Below, piece by piece: positions 8,484 to 19,024 of a stretch of 64,000 nt of DNA. Numbering within the stretch: the first letter of the stretch is position 1; each line of letters starts with the position of its first letter. The notes beneath the pieces were generated by a model. The model was not told where the DNA came from and ran no database searches. It saw only the letters and a list, made by a program, of their open reading frames with translations. The stretch is from Microbulbifer guangxiensis (lineage in GTDB: Bacteria; Pseudomonadota; Gammaproteobacteria; Pseudomonadales; Cellvibrionaceae). The position numbers were made by a program, and so were the translations under genes. The stretch covers positions 541,820 to 605,819 of the forward strand of contig NZ_JAJSAQ010000003.1 of the NCBI RefSeq assembly GCF_021729075.1, written 5' to 3'.

Positions 8484-9524
8484 ATGCGTCGCCAGGATTT
8501 TCATTTCGATCTGCCCGATGAGCTTATTGCCCGCGCGCCCGCCGAGGAGCGCCGCGGTAGCCGCCTGTTGTGCCTGGACGGCCCCAGTGGCGCCATTGAC
8601 CACCGCAAGTTCGCGGAGCTGCCGCAGCTGGTACAGTCCGGCGACCTGCTGGTGTTCAATGATACCCGGGTGATCCCGGCGCGGCTGTTTGGCCGCAAGG
8701 AGAGCGGTGGCAAGCTGGAGATCCTGGTGGAGCGGGTGCTGGACGAGGGCCGGGTGCTGGCCCATATCCGATCGAGCAAGTCGCCAAAGCCGGGTAGCCG
8801 TATCCTGCTGGAGGATGACAGTGCGCTGGAGATGGTGGCCCGCCACGATGCGCTGTTCGAGCTGGCTTTCCCATCGGAGGGGGTCCTGCCGGTGCTGGAG
8901 CGCCTGGGCCATATGCCGCTGCCACCCTATATCGACCGCCCGGATGACGAGGCGGATCGGGAGCGCTATCAGACCGTCTACAGCCGGGAGGCGGGCGCGG
9001 TGGCTGCCCCTACCGCGGGGCTGCATTTCGATGAGGCGATGCTGGATACCCTGCGCGACATGGGCGTGGAAACCGCGTTCGTGACCTTGCATGTGGGGGC
9101 CGGCACCTTCCAGCCGGTACGGGTGGATGATATCCACGAGCACCAGATGCACAGCGAAGTGCTGAATGTGCCCGAATCCGTCTGTAAGGCAGTGGCGGAC
9201 TGCTGCGCTCGCGGCGGCAAGGTGATTGCCGTGGGCACCACCAGTGTGCGGGCCCTGGAGAGTGCCGCCGCCAGTGGTGAACTGAAGCCGACGGTGGGGG
9301 AAACCGATATCTTCATCTATCCGGGCTACCAGTTCCGGGTGGTGGACCGCCTGATCACCAACTTCCACCTGCCGGAATCCACCCTGATGATGCTGGTGAG
9401 CGCCTTTGCCGGCTACGAGCAGACCATGAATGCCTACCGGGAGGCGGTGCGCGAGCGCTACCGTTTCTTCAGTTATGGCGACGCCATGCTGATCAGCCGC
9501 AACCCCGATGTCAGCCCCTGGTAA
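8484..9524 (+). CDS. queA: S-adenosylmethionine:tRNA ribosyltransferase-isomerase QueA
   Basis: This is a 346-residue protein, the usual length. It transfers the ribosyl part of S-adenosylmethionine to preQ1-modified tRNA, giving epoxyqueuosine in the wobble position of GUN anticodons. The N-terminus ([21 protein letters not shown]) is typical. Family motifs seen include [14 protein letters not shown] (about 55), the [13 protein letters not shown] block (about 172), [11 protein letters not shown] (about 207) and [17 protein letters not shown] near the C-terminus. It is transcribed away from tRNA-Leu and followed 36 bp later by tgt, which performs the preceding step. The predicted start ATG has only a weak purine stretch upstream but agrees with the family N-terminus. 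Confidence 0.96.
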   Translation: MRRQDFHFDLPDELIARAPAEERRGSRLLCLDGPSGAIDHRKFAELPQLVQSGDLLVFNDTRVIPARLFGRKESGGKLEILVERVLDEGRVLAHIRSSKSPKPGSRILLEDDSALEMVARHDALFELAFPSEGVLPVLERLGHMPLPPYIDRPDDEADRERYQTVYSREAGAVAAPTAGLHFDEAMLDTLRDMGVETAFVTLHVGAGTFQPVRVDDIHEHQMHSEVLNVPESVCKAVADCCARGGKVIAVGTTSVRALESAAASGELKPTVGETDIFIYPGYQFRVVDRLITNFHLPESTLMMLVSAFAGYEQTMNAYREAVRERYRFFSYGDAMLISRNPDVSPW

Positions 9525-9542
9525 CCGGGGGCTGGACTGTAA

Positions 9543-10694
<1,152 letters not shown>

Positions 10695-10772
10695 TCGGGT
10701 CGTGGTTGGCATTTGGCGACCGGACCGATTCCTTGCGGCCCGCCCGGGTGCCCGCGGTCCGGGGCCGTCCAT

Positions 10773-10800
10773 TTGTACCCTCAGGCGATCCCCGTATAAT
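10773..10800 (+). promoter_or_regulatory. sigma70-type promoter candidate for secDF
   Basis: TTGTAC at 10773-10778 and a perfect TATAAT at 10795-10800, separated by 16 bp, lie 115 bp before the secD ATG in the space normally taken by yajC. This would give secDF its own promoter independent of queA-tgt. Confidence 0.55.
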
Positions 10801-10914
10801 CGGCCCCCACTTGGGGACGGCCGCGCCTTGCATTCCGCCTGAGGCGCCCGCATATCCTCCGACATTGCCAAGATTTACCGGCTCACAGGGCCGCATTACA
10901 ACAATGAGAGCAGC

Positions 10915-12783
10915 ATGAATCGCTACCCCCTCTGGAAATATCTCCTGATTCTCGCGGTGGTGGGCCTGGGCTTCCTCTACGCCGCCCCCAACCTCTATAA
11001 ACCCGACCCGGCCGTACAGATCTCCGGCCAGTCCAGCGCCATGGTGGTGGGCGAGAATGTCCTCGACAAGGCCCGCAAGGCCCTGGACGAGGCGGGCATC
11101 GAGTATTTCGGCGGTGAAGTGGGCGACAAGGCCATCCTGCTGCGCCTCAAGTCCATCGAAGAGCAATTGCCGGCCAAGCGCGCCATTCAGCAGGCCCTGG
11201 GTCACAGCGACTATGTGGTAGCCCTGAACCTGGCCTCCACCACGCCGGAGTGGCTGAGTAACCTGGGCGCCAGCCCGATGAAGCTGGGCCTGGACCTGGC
11301 CGGTGGTGTGCACTTCCTGATGGAAGTTGATACCAACACCATCGTGCGCACCAATATGGACGGGTACCTGCAGGACGTGAAGGCCAAGCTGCGTGCCGCC
11401 AAGGCACGCTACCGCAGCGTCGACCTGGTGGATGACCGCGAGATCGTGGCACGCTTCCGCGACGAGGAGCTGCGCGACCTGGGGATGTCCACCATGCGCA
11501 AGGAATTCCCGCAGCTGCAGCTGGTGGAAGCCGGCAGCGGCAGCAATCTCGAGATCCGCGCCTCCCTGGCCGAGCAGGAAATCAAGCAGCTCGAGGATTA
11601 CGCGGTCACCCAGAACCTAACCACCCTGCGCAACCGGGTCAACGAGCTGGGTGTTGCTGAGCCCATCGTCCAGCGCCAGGGCGCTAACCGGATCGTGGTG
11701 GAGCTGCCCGGCGTGCAGGACACCGCCGAGGCGAAGCGCATCATCGGCAAGACCGCCAACCTGGAATATCGGATGGAGGCCCGGCCCGATGCGCTGGTGA
11801 CCAACAAGGAGTACTTCGAGTACCGCAACGAGCAACAGCGGCAGCTTCGTGGCGGCGCCTGGCTCGAGCGCAAGGTCATCATCAAGGGTGACCGGGTGAC
11901 CGATGCCCGCGTCGGCTACGACGAGAGCGGTTTCCCGCAGGTGAATATCACCCTCGACTCCCGCGGTGGCGAACTGATGCATCGCGCCACCTGGAAGAAT
12001 GTCGGTCGCAGCATGGGCACCCTGTTCATCGAGAGCCGCTTTGTACCGGAAACCACCACCGATGCCGAGGGCAATGAGGTGGTGGTGCAGCGCCGCACGG
12101 ATGACAAGAAGATCATCAGCCTGGCCACCGTGCAGAGCGCCCTGGGCCGCCAGTTCCGTATCACCGGCCTGGACAGCCCCGCCGAGGCGCAGGAACTGGC
12201 GCTGCTGCTGCGTGCCGGTGCCCTGGCCGCCCCCATGTACTTCGTGGAAGAGCGGGTGATCGGCCCGTCCCTCGGTGCGGACAACATCAAGGTGGGTGTG
12301 ACTTCCGTGCAGATCGGCCTGCTGGCGGTGCTGGTCTGTATGCTGTTGTTCTACCGCGTCTTCGGCCTGGCGGCGAACATTGCCCTGGCGGTAAACCTGA
12401 TCCTGCTGGTAGCGGTGATGTCGATCCTCGGTGCCACCCTGACCCTGCCGGGTATCGCCGGTATTGTACTGACCGTGGGTATGGCGGTAGATGCCAACGT
12501 GCTGATCTTCTCGCGAATACGGGAGGAGCTACGAAACGGCATGCCACCCCAGTCGGCGATCAGTGCCGGTTTCGACAACGCCTTCAGCACCATCGTGGAT
12601 GCCAACATCACCACACTGATCGTGGCGGTGATCCTCTATGCCATCGGTTCTGGCCCGGTACAGGGATTCGCGGTAACCCTGTCCATCGGTATCCTGACCT
12701 CCATGTTCAGCGCGATCATGGGTACCCGGGCACTGATTAACCTGTTCTACGGCGGTCGCCGTGTGCAAAAACTCTGGATTTAA
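10915..12783 (+). CDS. secD: protein translocase subunit SecD
   Basis: This is a 622-residue inner-membrane protein that, with SecF, uses the proton-motive force to help pull preproteins through SecYEG. The N-terminal membrane segment (KYLLILAVVGLGFLYAAPN) is followed by the P1 head. The family signature MKLGLDLAGGVHFLMEVD is near residue 120 and NRVNELGVAEPIVQRQG near 235. Five C-terminal membrane segments include GIVLTVGMAVDANVLIFSRIREE. It is ATG-started and preceded by GAGAGCAGC. It is followed 11 bp later by secF. Unlike the common gammaproteobacterial order (tgt-yajC-secD-secF), no yajC lies upstream. Confidence 0.97.
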   Translation: MNRYPLWKYLLILAVVGLGFLYAAPNLYKPDPAVQISGQSSAMVVGENVLDKARKALDEAGIEYFGGEVGDKAILLRLKSIEEQLPAKRAIQQALGHSDYVVALNLASTTPEWLSNLGASPMKLGLDLAGGVHFLMEVDTNTIVRTNMDGYLQDVKAKLRAAKARYRSVDLVDDREIVARFRDEELRDLGMSTMRKEFPQLQLVEAGSGSNLEIRASLAEQEIKQLEDYAVTQNLTTLRNRVNELGVAEPIVQRQGANRIVVELPGVQDTAEAKRIIGKTANLEYRMEARPDALVTNKEYFEYRNEQQRQLRGGAWLERKVIIKGDRVTDARVGYDESGFPQVNITLDSRGGELMHRATWKNVGRSMGTLFIESRFVPETTTDAEGNEVVVQRRTDDKKIISLATVQSALGRQFRITGLDSPAEAQELALLLRAGALAAPMYFVEERVIGPSLGADNIKVGVTSVQIGLLAVLVCMLLFYRVFGLAANIALAVNLILLVAVMSILGATLTLPGIAGIVLTVGMAVDANVLIFSRIREELRNGMPPQSAISAGFDNAFSTIVDANITTLIVAVILYAIGSGPVQGFAVTLSIGILTSMFSAIMGTRALINLFYGGRRVQKLWI

Positions 12784-12794
12784 GGGCGTTGGCA

Positions 12795-13796
12795 ATGAGT
12801 GAGACCAAAGTAGAAAACGGCAAGATCACCGAATACATGGGCAAGCGTGTGTTCGACTTCATGCGCTGGCGCAAACCGGCGGCGGCGATCTCCATTATCC
12901 TGCTGCTCGCCTCTATCGCGGCGCTGGCGATGAATGGCCTGAAGTTTGGCCTCGATTTCACCGGCGGTACCCAGATCGAAGTGGGTTACGAGCAGGCTCC
13001 GCGGATCGAGGATGTACGCCAGCAACTGGCGGGCGCCGGTTACGAGGGCGCCTCGGTGGTGCGTTTCGGTTCCGACACCGAGATCCTGATCAAGCTGCCA
13101 CCGTCGGTGGCTGAGGCGCAGACGCAGATCAGTGCGCGGGATGAGCAGGCCACCCAGTCCATCGGCGACAAGGTCGTGGCGGTGCTGGATCAGGCCTCCG
13201 CGGGCGATGTGACACTGCGCCGGGTAGAAATGGTCGGTCCGCAGATCGGTGAAGAGCTCCGCGATGATGGCGGCCTGGGCATGCTGTTCGCGCTGGTGGT
13301 GGTCATGGCCTACGTGGCCCTGCGCTTCCAGTACAAGTTCTCGATCGGTGCCGTGGCGGCCCTCGCCCACGACGTGATCATCGTGCTGGGCTTCTTCGCC
13401 CTGCTGAAACTGGATTTCGACCTGACCGTACTGGCGGCGGTGCTGGCGGTGATCGGTTACTCCCTGAACGACACTATCGTGGTGGCGGACCGCATCCGCG
13501 AGAACTTCCGCAAGGTGCGCAAGGCAGAACCGGAAGAGATCATCAATATCTCCATCAGTCAGACCCTTGGCCGTACCTTCATGACCTCATTCACCACCCT
13601 GCTGGTGCTGTGGGCTCTGCAGTTCTTCGGTGGTGAGCTGATCCACAACTTCTCGCTGGCGCTGATCGTCGGTGTCGTGGTGGGTACCTACTCGTCGGTC
13701 TATGTGGCCGCGAACGTACTGATGGCCATGCACATCACCAAGGAAGACCTGATGCCGCCGGTGAAAGAGGGATCTGAACTGGAGGAGATGCCGTAA
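12795..13796 (+). CDS. secF: protein translocase subunit SecF
   Basis: This is a 333-residue partner of SecD. I place the start at ATG 12795 (MSETKVENG) rather than the in-frame TTG six bases earlier. The N-terminal segment FMRWRKPAAAISIILLLAS leads to the SecF signature GLKFGLDFTGGTQIEV (about 52). The C-terminal half has five membrane segments with VLAVIGYSLNDTIVVADRIRENFRK (about 225) and RTFMTSFTTLLVL, both family hallmarks. It functions as a SecDF complex in the inner membrane. It ends in a convergent arrangement with the small minus-strand gene at 13866, with a GC-rich hairpin between. Confidence 0.97.
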   Translation: MSETKVENGKITEYMGKRVFDFMRWRKPAAAISIILLLASIAALAMNGLKFGLDFTGGTQIEVGYEQAPRIEDVRQQLAGAGYEGASVVRFGSDTEILIKLPPSVAEAQTQISARDEQATQSIGDKVVAVLDQASAGDVTLRRVEMVGPQIGEELRDDGGLGMLFALVVVMAYVALRFQYKFSIGAVAALAHDVIIVLGFFALLKLDFDLTVLAAVLAVIGYSLNDTIVVADRIRENFRKVRKAEPEEIINISISQTLGRTFMTSFTTLLVLWALQFFGGELIHNFSLALIVGVVVGTYSSVYVAANVLMAMHITKEDLMPPVKEGSELEEMP

Positions 13797-13821
13797 GGCA
13801 TCTTCTGCGGGAGGGATACTG

Positions 13822-13852
13822 CGCGGGCCGGAACTTCTGAATCCGGTCCGCG
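13822..13852. terminator. GC-rich hairpin between convergent secF and 13866 gene
   Basis: CGCGGGCCGGA and TCCGGTCCGCG form an 11-bp stem (one G-U pair) around a 9-nt loop. No T run follows on either side. Its place between convergent genes suggests transcript end formation or 3'-end protection. Confidence 0.4.
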
Positions 13853-13865
13853 AAAGCGAGCCGGA

Positions 13866-14060
13866 TCAGCCGCGGGGCTTTTTGCCCAGGGTGATGTGCT
13901 TGGGCCCGGAAGTGTTGGTCTGGCCGCTGACGCCTTTCGGGACCTGCTCGATTTCACCGCCAGAGGCGAGGAAAGCCTGCACCTGTTCTTCGATGCTCTC
14001 GCGGGTTTCAAGGGCGGTGGGTTGCTTGCGTTTGGATGCGCTGGAAGCTTTTCTGGCCAC
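13866..14060 (-). CDS. small hypothetical protein, 64 residues
   Basis: The protein is short and highly basic at the N-terminus (ARKASSASKRKQ). A helix follows (LETRESIEEQVQAFLASGGEIEQVPKG) and then a conserved-looking tail (SGPKHITLGKKPRG). The tail contains the pattern of small nucleic-acid- or ribosome-associated proteins common in Pseudomonas relatives, but I do not recognise a named family. The frame is clean, the start is ATG, and coding-like third-position GC is high. Transcribed toward secF. Function unknown. Confidence 0.6.
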   Translation of the reverse strand: MARKASSASKRKQPTALETRESIEEQVQAFLASGGEIEQVPKGVSGQTNTSGPKHITLGKKPRG

Positions 14061-14352
14061 AATAATTATCCGGTTTTCTGCGTGAACCGGACATTCTACA
14101 GGATGTTGGGTAAAAAATCACCCGCTTGCGTATTGGCTGCGCAGCGACTCCTCAATTCCCTCCATTTTTCAGCAATTCGCCCGGGGTTTCGTCTTTACCC
14201 TGCGCCTCGATAGCATTCGTCCCGCACCGGTGGCCGCAGGCCCTAAGTTCCAGAGCCGGGATTCCCTGCAGCGCGGAATCGGGAGCGTCATGGCGGGCAT
14301 AATCCGGAAAGTCTTTTGCCTCTCGGCTCCCGCCCCTGAGGTTGCCCCTCGC

Positions 14353-14550
14353 TCAGGCTCGGTTTGACAGGCGCCACAGCCAGATCGACAGCACCAGCAA
14401 CAGAATGAAGGCCAGGGCGCTGGGCCAGACCGGTGCAACCACCCCGGAGACCAGCACTTCCGGCTGGGCGACCAGTCGCCATAACTGGCCGAGGGCCATG
14501 AGCCCGAACAGAATACTGGAGAGTCTCAGTCCACCGCGGGGGGTGTTCAT
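14353..14550 (-). CDS. small membrane protein, 65 residues
   Basis: Two predicted membrane segments (about residues 10-27, LSSILFGLMALGQLWRLVAQ; and about 43-60, PSALAFILLLVLSIWLWRL) are separated by a short loop. The positive residues at both ends suggest that both termini face the cytoplasm. A purine-rich site (CAGGAGGC) precedes the ATG by about 6 bases on the minus strand, which supports it as a real gene despite its size. No family recognised. Confidence 0.6.
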   Translation of the reverse strand: MNTPRGGLRLSSILFGLMALGQLWRLVAQPEVLVSGVVAPVWPSALAFILLLVLSIWLWRLSNRA

Positions 14551-14678
14551 GGTTGCCTCCTGTCACAGACAGAATTTCCGATCGCCGGGAATTTTAGTGT
14601 GACGGGAGAGCGGTTACGCACTCCCTGGCAACGAGGTTGCGCGGCCCCGCCGCCGGGGCGGGACCGCAAGGGACAGGA

Positions 14679-16646
14679 TCAGGGGCAGGCGCCCAGTTGC
14701 CAGGTGATACCATCCGTGCTGTGGAGGGTGTTGTAACCCCAGGTGGAGCCGGGCATGGCATCGTCGCTGCCATTGGCGAAGTAGTCCGGCGAGAAGTAGT
14801 TGCCGGTGCTGTACGCGCGGCCGGCGGTCTTGTGATAGTAGTTGTAGGTGCTCTGCTCCTCACACTCGCCCGGCTGACCGCCGTCACCGCCACCACCAGT
14901 TCCCCCATCAGTACCGCCACCGGTTCCGCCACCGGTTCCGCCATCACCGCCGCTGCCCGAGCAGGCTTGGTCGGGTCCGTAACAGCTGCCGTCGTCGTCT
15001 TCCCAGCGGCACTGGCCGTTAGTCGCCGTCACCTCATCCAGGCGGAAAGCCTCTGTGCCATATTCCAGGTAGCAGTTGGAGTAGCCCACGGCATAGTCCA
15101 GGCGGCCGGCGGCGATATGGGTGTCCAGGTCCGCCGTTACGCCCACATCGATGGTGAAGCTGGCCGTGGCAGTGCTACTGAGACCCGCGAGGTCGCTGGC
15201 GGTGACCGTCGCGGAGCCGGGTCCGCCCGGCAGGTTGCACTGCTCGGCTTCGAACGCCGTACCCATGACTGCAGCGGGGATGGTGCCGTTGCTGAATGCC
15301 ACCGTCACTGTATCCAGGTTCTGGTTTTCATCCACCACAGTACCGCTGACGGTCACGCACTGGCCGCTGGTTGCCGCACTGACCTCGGTCAGCACTGGCG
15401 CGGTCTCCGGCGGTTCCGGGCCGACACGGGCAGTGCTGGAAAATGGCTCGCTTACCGCACCCTGAATATCGGTTGCGGTGACGCTGACCTCGTACAGGTC
15501 ATCTGCCAGAGCCGGGCTGGTCAGGTTAAAAAAGCCGCTGGAATCCACACCTCCGGAGACAGACGTTGTGCCGGAATCGCCGGTGAAGGTGGCTTCCACG
15601 GAGGAGACGCTGCCTTCGGTATCCACGGCGTTGCCGCTGACGATGATCCGACCGCCACTCGCACTGATCTGCACATCGCTGACCACCGGCGGCTGGTTGC
15701 GGTCGACCCGTTGGTTATTGTCGCGGAAGAAGCGGCCGAGATAGCGCGCGTAGTTGATGCCGTTGCCATTGATGTAGCCGCCGCTGGCGCCTTCGCCGCC
15801 AGACCAAGCGTGGTCGACATTGTTGAACCACAGCATGGAGACGCGGCCGTCTTCCCAGAGTGTCTCATCGGCGGTGCGGCTGCCCTCGCTGACGGTGTTG
15901 GTGCCGGGCAGCTGGTTGACGCCATAGACGCCGGCCATACCGTTGGCGTTCTGCTCGTTGTAGCAGAGGTTCACCGTCGTATCGTCATAGCCGTGCGCGA
16001 TCGAGGCGATCTGGGTTTCGAATTCGCTCCTGTAGCTGCCGGCGTAGGTATTGCAGCGGCTGGTCACATCCGCCTGCTCGCACGGGCCCAGTGCGCCATT
16101 GGAGCTGGTGCCGATGCTGGGGCCGGCACTGATGCCCATACCGGCAAAGACGTCCGGTGCCAGGCAGGCAGTGGTGTTGGCAAAGGCAGCACCGGAAGAA
16201 AGTCCGGCGATGTAGACCTGGTCTGGGTCGATATCCCGGCCGCTATCCCCGGAGAGGGTGTTGGCCAGGTTGATCAGGTTGCTGTAGTCGCCGGCGCTGC
16301 GGGAGCGGATGCCCTCCCAGTAGGACCAGCAGCTGAAACCGGCCTTGTTCATGGCGTCTGGTACCGCCACCACCATGCCGAATTCCTCGGCGGCCACTTC
16401 CAGGTTGGCGGTCAGGTAGTTGTTGATCGGCTGCGAGCAGCCGTGCAGGACGATCAGCAGGGCCTTGCCATTACCAATCTCGGAGCGGGAATCGGGTGTG
16501 TAGATATTGACGTTATTGAAGCCGCCGACGGCGACATTCTGCTGCCAGCTGCCGGCCTGGACGCCGGCAGCACAACTGAGTGCCACGGCAGTGGCAACAC
16601 CGCGGAGCAGGCCGCGGCGGGGTCTTGGGATCATCATCGCATTCAC
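14679..16646 (-). CDS. secreted PHB-depolymerase-family esterase with Ig-like repeats and Gly-rich linker
   Basis: A 655-residue exported serine hydrolase. A twin-arginine-like or Sec signal (RPRRGLLRGVATAVALSCAAGVQA) is followed by the alpha/beta-hydrolase domain. The oxyanion segment is LIVLHGCSQ (about 65), the nucleophile is in the lipase box AGLSSGAA (about 147), the acid is in HGYDDTTVN and the histidine in NNVDHAWSGG. This is the polyhydroxybutyrate depolymerase/feruloyl-esterase (esterase_phb) type. Two Ig/fibronectin-like domains (about 320-500) come next, then an 80-residue region, a GG(T/D)GG-rich linker and a 60-residue C-terminal module rich in Tyr and Asn ending in LGACP. That module recalls substrate-binding modules. 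The natural substrate could be PHB or another extracellular ester polymer. Monocistronic on the minus strand. Confidence 0.85.
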   Translation of the reverse strand: MNAMMIPRPRRGLLRGVATAVALSCAAGVQAGSWQQNVAVGGFNNVNIYTPDSRSEIGNGKALLIVLHGCSQPINNYLTANLEVAAEEFGMVVAVPDAMNKAGFSCWSYWEGIRSRSAGDYSNLINLANTLSGDSGRDIDPDQVYIAGLSSGAAFANTTACLAPDVFAGMGISAGPSIGTSSNGALGPCEQADVTSRCNTYAGSYRSEFETQIASIAHGYDDTTVNLCYNEQNANGMAGVYGVNQLPGTNTVSEGSRTADETLWEDGRVSMLWFNNVDHAWSGGEGASGGYINGNGINYARYLGRFFRDNNQRVDRNQPPVVSDVQISASGGRIIVSGNAVDTEGSVSSVEATFTGDSGTTSVSGGVDSSGFFNLTSPALADDLYEVSVTATDIQGAVSEPFSSTARVGPEPPETAPVLTEVSAATSGQCVTVSGTVVDENQNLDTVTVAFSNGTIPAAVMGTAFEAEQCNLPGGPGSATVTASDLAGLSSTATASFTIDVGVTADLDTHIAAGRLDYAVGYSNCYLEYGTEAFRLDEVTATNGQCRWEDDDGSCYGPDQACSGSGGDGGTGGGTGGGTDGGTGGGGDGGQPGECEEQSTYNYYHKTAGRAYSTGNYFSPDYFANGSDDAMPGSTWGYNTLHSTDGITWQLGACP

Positions 16647-16813
16647 CGTTATTGTTATCGGAGTGTTATCGGTCTGTCGCCGAATGACTACATGATCAGC
16701 GTAGGAGTGCCCTGAGTGGGCGGGAATGCGACCTTGGTTGTATTCAGGGGGTAAAGTCGGAGGAACCTGCGCCAGACTGCGAAATTCGTCACGCAGGCTT
16801 TGCGCGCCGGGTA

Positions 16814-17506
16814 TCAGTCGTCGGCTTCAGTGCCGCTTTCAGCGGTTGCCGGGTGGGCCTGGTTTGGCAGTGGCCAGCCGCCAAGCGCTTGCCAGCGGTT
16901 CACGATCAGGCAGAAGAGTTCAGCGGTTTTTTCCGCGTCGTATTCCGCCGCATGAGCGCTGTTGTTGTCGAACTCGATGCCCGCGACCTGGCAGGCTTTG
17001 GCCAGCACGGTCTGGCCATAGGCGAGTCCGGCAAGAGTGGCGGTGTCGAAGCAGGAGAAGGGGTGGAACGGGTTGCGTTTGACACCGCAGCGCTCGACTG
17101 CGGCATTGACGAAGCCCAGGTCAAAGTGGGCGTTATGGGCCACAAGCACCGCCCGGGTGCAGCTGTGTTTTTTCACTGCGGTGCGGATCTTGCGGAACAG
17201 TTCCGGCAGGGCGATTTCCTCAGGCCAGGCTTCACGATCCGGGGATTCCAGGTCGATGCCGATAAAGTCCAGCGCGGATTGCTCGACGTTGGCGCCCTCG
17301 AACGGCTCGATGTGGAAGCTGTGGGTCTCGGCGGGGAAGATCACCCCGTCTTCGTCCATATCGAGGATCACCGCAGAGATTTCCAGCAGGGCATCCGTAC
17401 GCGCATTGAAGCCGCCGCTCTCGAGATCCACCACCACGGGCAGGAAGCCGCGAAATCGCTGGGCCAGGAGGCTTTTCGGTCCGGTGGGTTCTTCAGCGGG
17501 GGTCAC
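16814..17506 (-). CDS. rnt: ribonuclease T
   Basis: This 230-residue DEDD 3'-5' exoribonuclease trims tRNA CCA ends and matures 5S and 23S rRNA. Exo I is [12 protein letters not shown] with Asp and Glu; Exo II is around [13 protein letters not shown]; Exo III is [14 protein letters not shown] with the catalytic His and Asp. The basic surface motif [16 protein letters not shown] is RNase T-specific. The start is GTG at 17506 with AGGA seven bases before it. The last 20 residues are acidic. It follows pyrC on the same strand, separated by 185 bp that hold an inverted-repeat element. Confidence 0.94.
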   Translation of the reverse strand: MTPAEEPTGPKSLLAQRFRGFLPVVVDLESGGFNARTDALLEISAVILDMDEDGVIFPAETHSFHIEPFEGANVEQSALDFIGIDLESPDREAWPEEIALPELFRKIRTAVKKHSCTRAVLVAHNAHFDLGFVNAAVERCGVKRNPFHPFSCFDTATLAGLAYGQTVLAKACQVAGIEFDNNSAHAAEYDAEKTAELFCLIVNRWQALGGWPLPNQAHPATAESGTEADD

Positions 17507-17563
17507 TTGGGATCCTATGTCGGTAATTGTGTATTAATCGGGGTTGGTGTGGCGTCCCTGAAT

Positions 17564-17655
17564 CCGTGTACTCCCGCGCGGACACGCTGTGGATACATCC
17601 CTGTACGCTCGGCGTCGGCATCCCTGCCTCCGACGGTCCGCCCGGGAGTACACGG
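17564..17655. repeat. inverted-repeat element between pyrC and rnt
   Basis: Arms of 20 bp at 17564-17583 and 17636-17655 are reverse complements with a single mismatch. The 52-bp interior holds further short palindromic pieces (CATCCCTG repeated twice, CGTCGG/CCGACG). It looks like a miniature palindromic intergenic element of the REP/IMU kind. It lies in the transcript between pyrC and rnt and could fold into a long RNA hairpin. Confidence 0.65.
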
Positions 17656-17691
17656 CTCCAGGGCCTGCGCATCAGGCCGATGACAACCTGA

Positions 17692-18720
17692 TCATACCAG
17701 TCGCCAGTTCAGGGTTTCACCCGCGGCCAGCGGGATCAAACGCTCCTCGCCCATGGTGAGGCTCTCCGGCAGGCGCCAGGGGTCGCGTACCAGGGTGATG
17801 GTGCCCTCGTTGCGCGGCAGGCCGTAGAAGTCGGGGCCGAATTCGCTGGCGAAGGCTTCCAGCTTGTCCAGCTTGCCCGCCTGGTCGAATACTTCGGCAT
17901 AGAGCTCAATGGCGCTGTAGGCGGTGTAACAGCCGGCGCAGCCGCAGGCATTCTCTTTCTTGTTCTGCGCGTGGGGGGCTGAGTCGGTGCCGAGGAAGAA
18001 CTTCGGGTTGCCACTGGTGGCCGCTTCAATCAGTGCCGACTGGTGGTAGCCGCGCTTCAGGATCGGCAGGCAGTAATAGTGCGGGCGGATACCGCCCACC
18101 AGCATGTGGTTGCGGTTGTACAGCAGGTGGTGTGCGGTAATGGTGGCGCCGACGCCTTCGCGGGCATTCTGTACGAATTCCGCCGCATGGGCGGTAGTGA
18201 TGTGCTCGAGCACGATCTTCAGGGTCGGGAAGTCGTCTACGACCCGTGACAGGATCTTTTCGATGAACACCTGCTCGCGGTCAAAGATGTCGATATCCGC
18301 GGTGGTGACCTCTCCGTGCAGCAGCAGCTTCATGCCGCACTCCTGCATGGCCTCCAGGGCCGGGTAGATGTTGGCGATATCGGTGACGCCGGAGTCGGAG
18401 TTGGTGGTCGCACCCGCCGGGTACAGCTTGGCGGCGACGATACCGGCCTCGTGGGCCAGGCGGACCGTTTCTGCATCGGTGCGGTCGGTCAGGTAGATCA
18501 CCATCAGCGGCTCGAACGGGTTGCCCTCGGGAATCTGCTCGCGGATACGCAACTGGTAGAAGAGGGCATCTTCGGCATCCACCACCGGCGGCACCAGATT
18601 GGGCATCACGATGGCGCGGCGGAACTGCCGGGCCGCGTCGCCTACGGTGCGCTCGAGGGCGGCGCCGTCGCGCAGGTGGATGTGCCAGTCGTCGGGTGCG
18701 CGAAGGGTGATTTGATCCAT
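17692..18720 (-). CDS. pyrC: dihydroorotase
   Basis: This 342-residue class II dihydroorotase closes carbamoyl-aspartate to dihydroorotate in pyrimidine synthesis. Zinc ligands are visible in [12 protein letters not shown] (residue 15 region). The carboxylated lysine is in [15 protein letters not shown], the histidines are in LLHGEVT and LEHITT, and the catalytic Asp is in FLGTDSAPH. The N-terminus [16 protein letters not shown] matches the family at ATG 18720, which has GGAA eight bases upstream; a TTG two codons earlier is less likely. It is divergent from argG across a 300-bp control region. Confidence 0.96.
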   Translation of the reverse strand: MDQITLRAPDDWHIHLRDGAALERTVGDAARQFRRAIVMPNLVPPVVDAEDALFYQLRIREQIPEGNPFEPLMVIYLTDRTDAETVRLAHEAGIVAAKLYPAGATTNSDSGVTDIANIYPALEAMQECGMKLLLHGEVTTADIDIFDREQVFIEKILSRVVDDFPTLKIVLEHITTAHAAEFVQNAREGVGATITAHHLLYNRNHMLVGGIRPHYYCLPILKRGYHQSALIEAATSGNPKFFLGTDSAPHAQNKKENACGCAGCYTAYSAIELYAEVFDQAGKLDKLEAFASEFGPDFYGLPRNEGTITLVRDPWRLPESLTMGEERLIPLAAGETLNWRLV

Positions 18721-19024
18721 GGTCAATTCCGCGAAAACAGCTAATGGCCAGTGGGCCGGGTGATTGGGGCGCAGATGCTAACCGATGGCCGGCTAAATTG
18801 CGATCGGATACCCGTATAAAAAATAGTCATCTGTGTCGCTGGACCAATAGGCGCTAGTCGTTCGCCATCTGAAGCGCTACAATCGCGCCCCGAAAAAGGC
18901 AGCGCAACTGCCAGAACTGGGCACATCTCCAACAATAACTTCCCCAGCACAACACTCCTTTCACGGTTTCCGGTGGTTCCCGCCGGGGCTTTGCAGTGGC
19001 GTTAAATCCCGGCAGAGGATAACA
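18721..19024. promoter_or_regulatory. divergent pyrC/argG intergenic control region
   Basis: Three hundred bases without a gene between two divergent biosynthetic genes. TATAAA at 18815 and TACAAT near 18877 are possible -10 boxes on the plus strand, but I find no well-spaced -35 for either and no convincing ArgR box. The argG leader downstream of them is about 140 nt. GAGGAT at 19015-19020 is the argG ribosome binding site. Confidence 0.4.

Noticed and set aside
14637..16715. 692-codon open frame antisense to the PHB-depolymerase-family gene
   Set aside because: The opposite strand has a signal peptide, catalytic triad and domain order; this frame has none and is rich in Ala and Gly.
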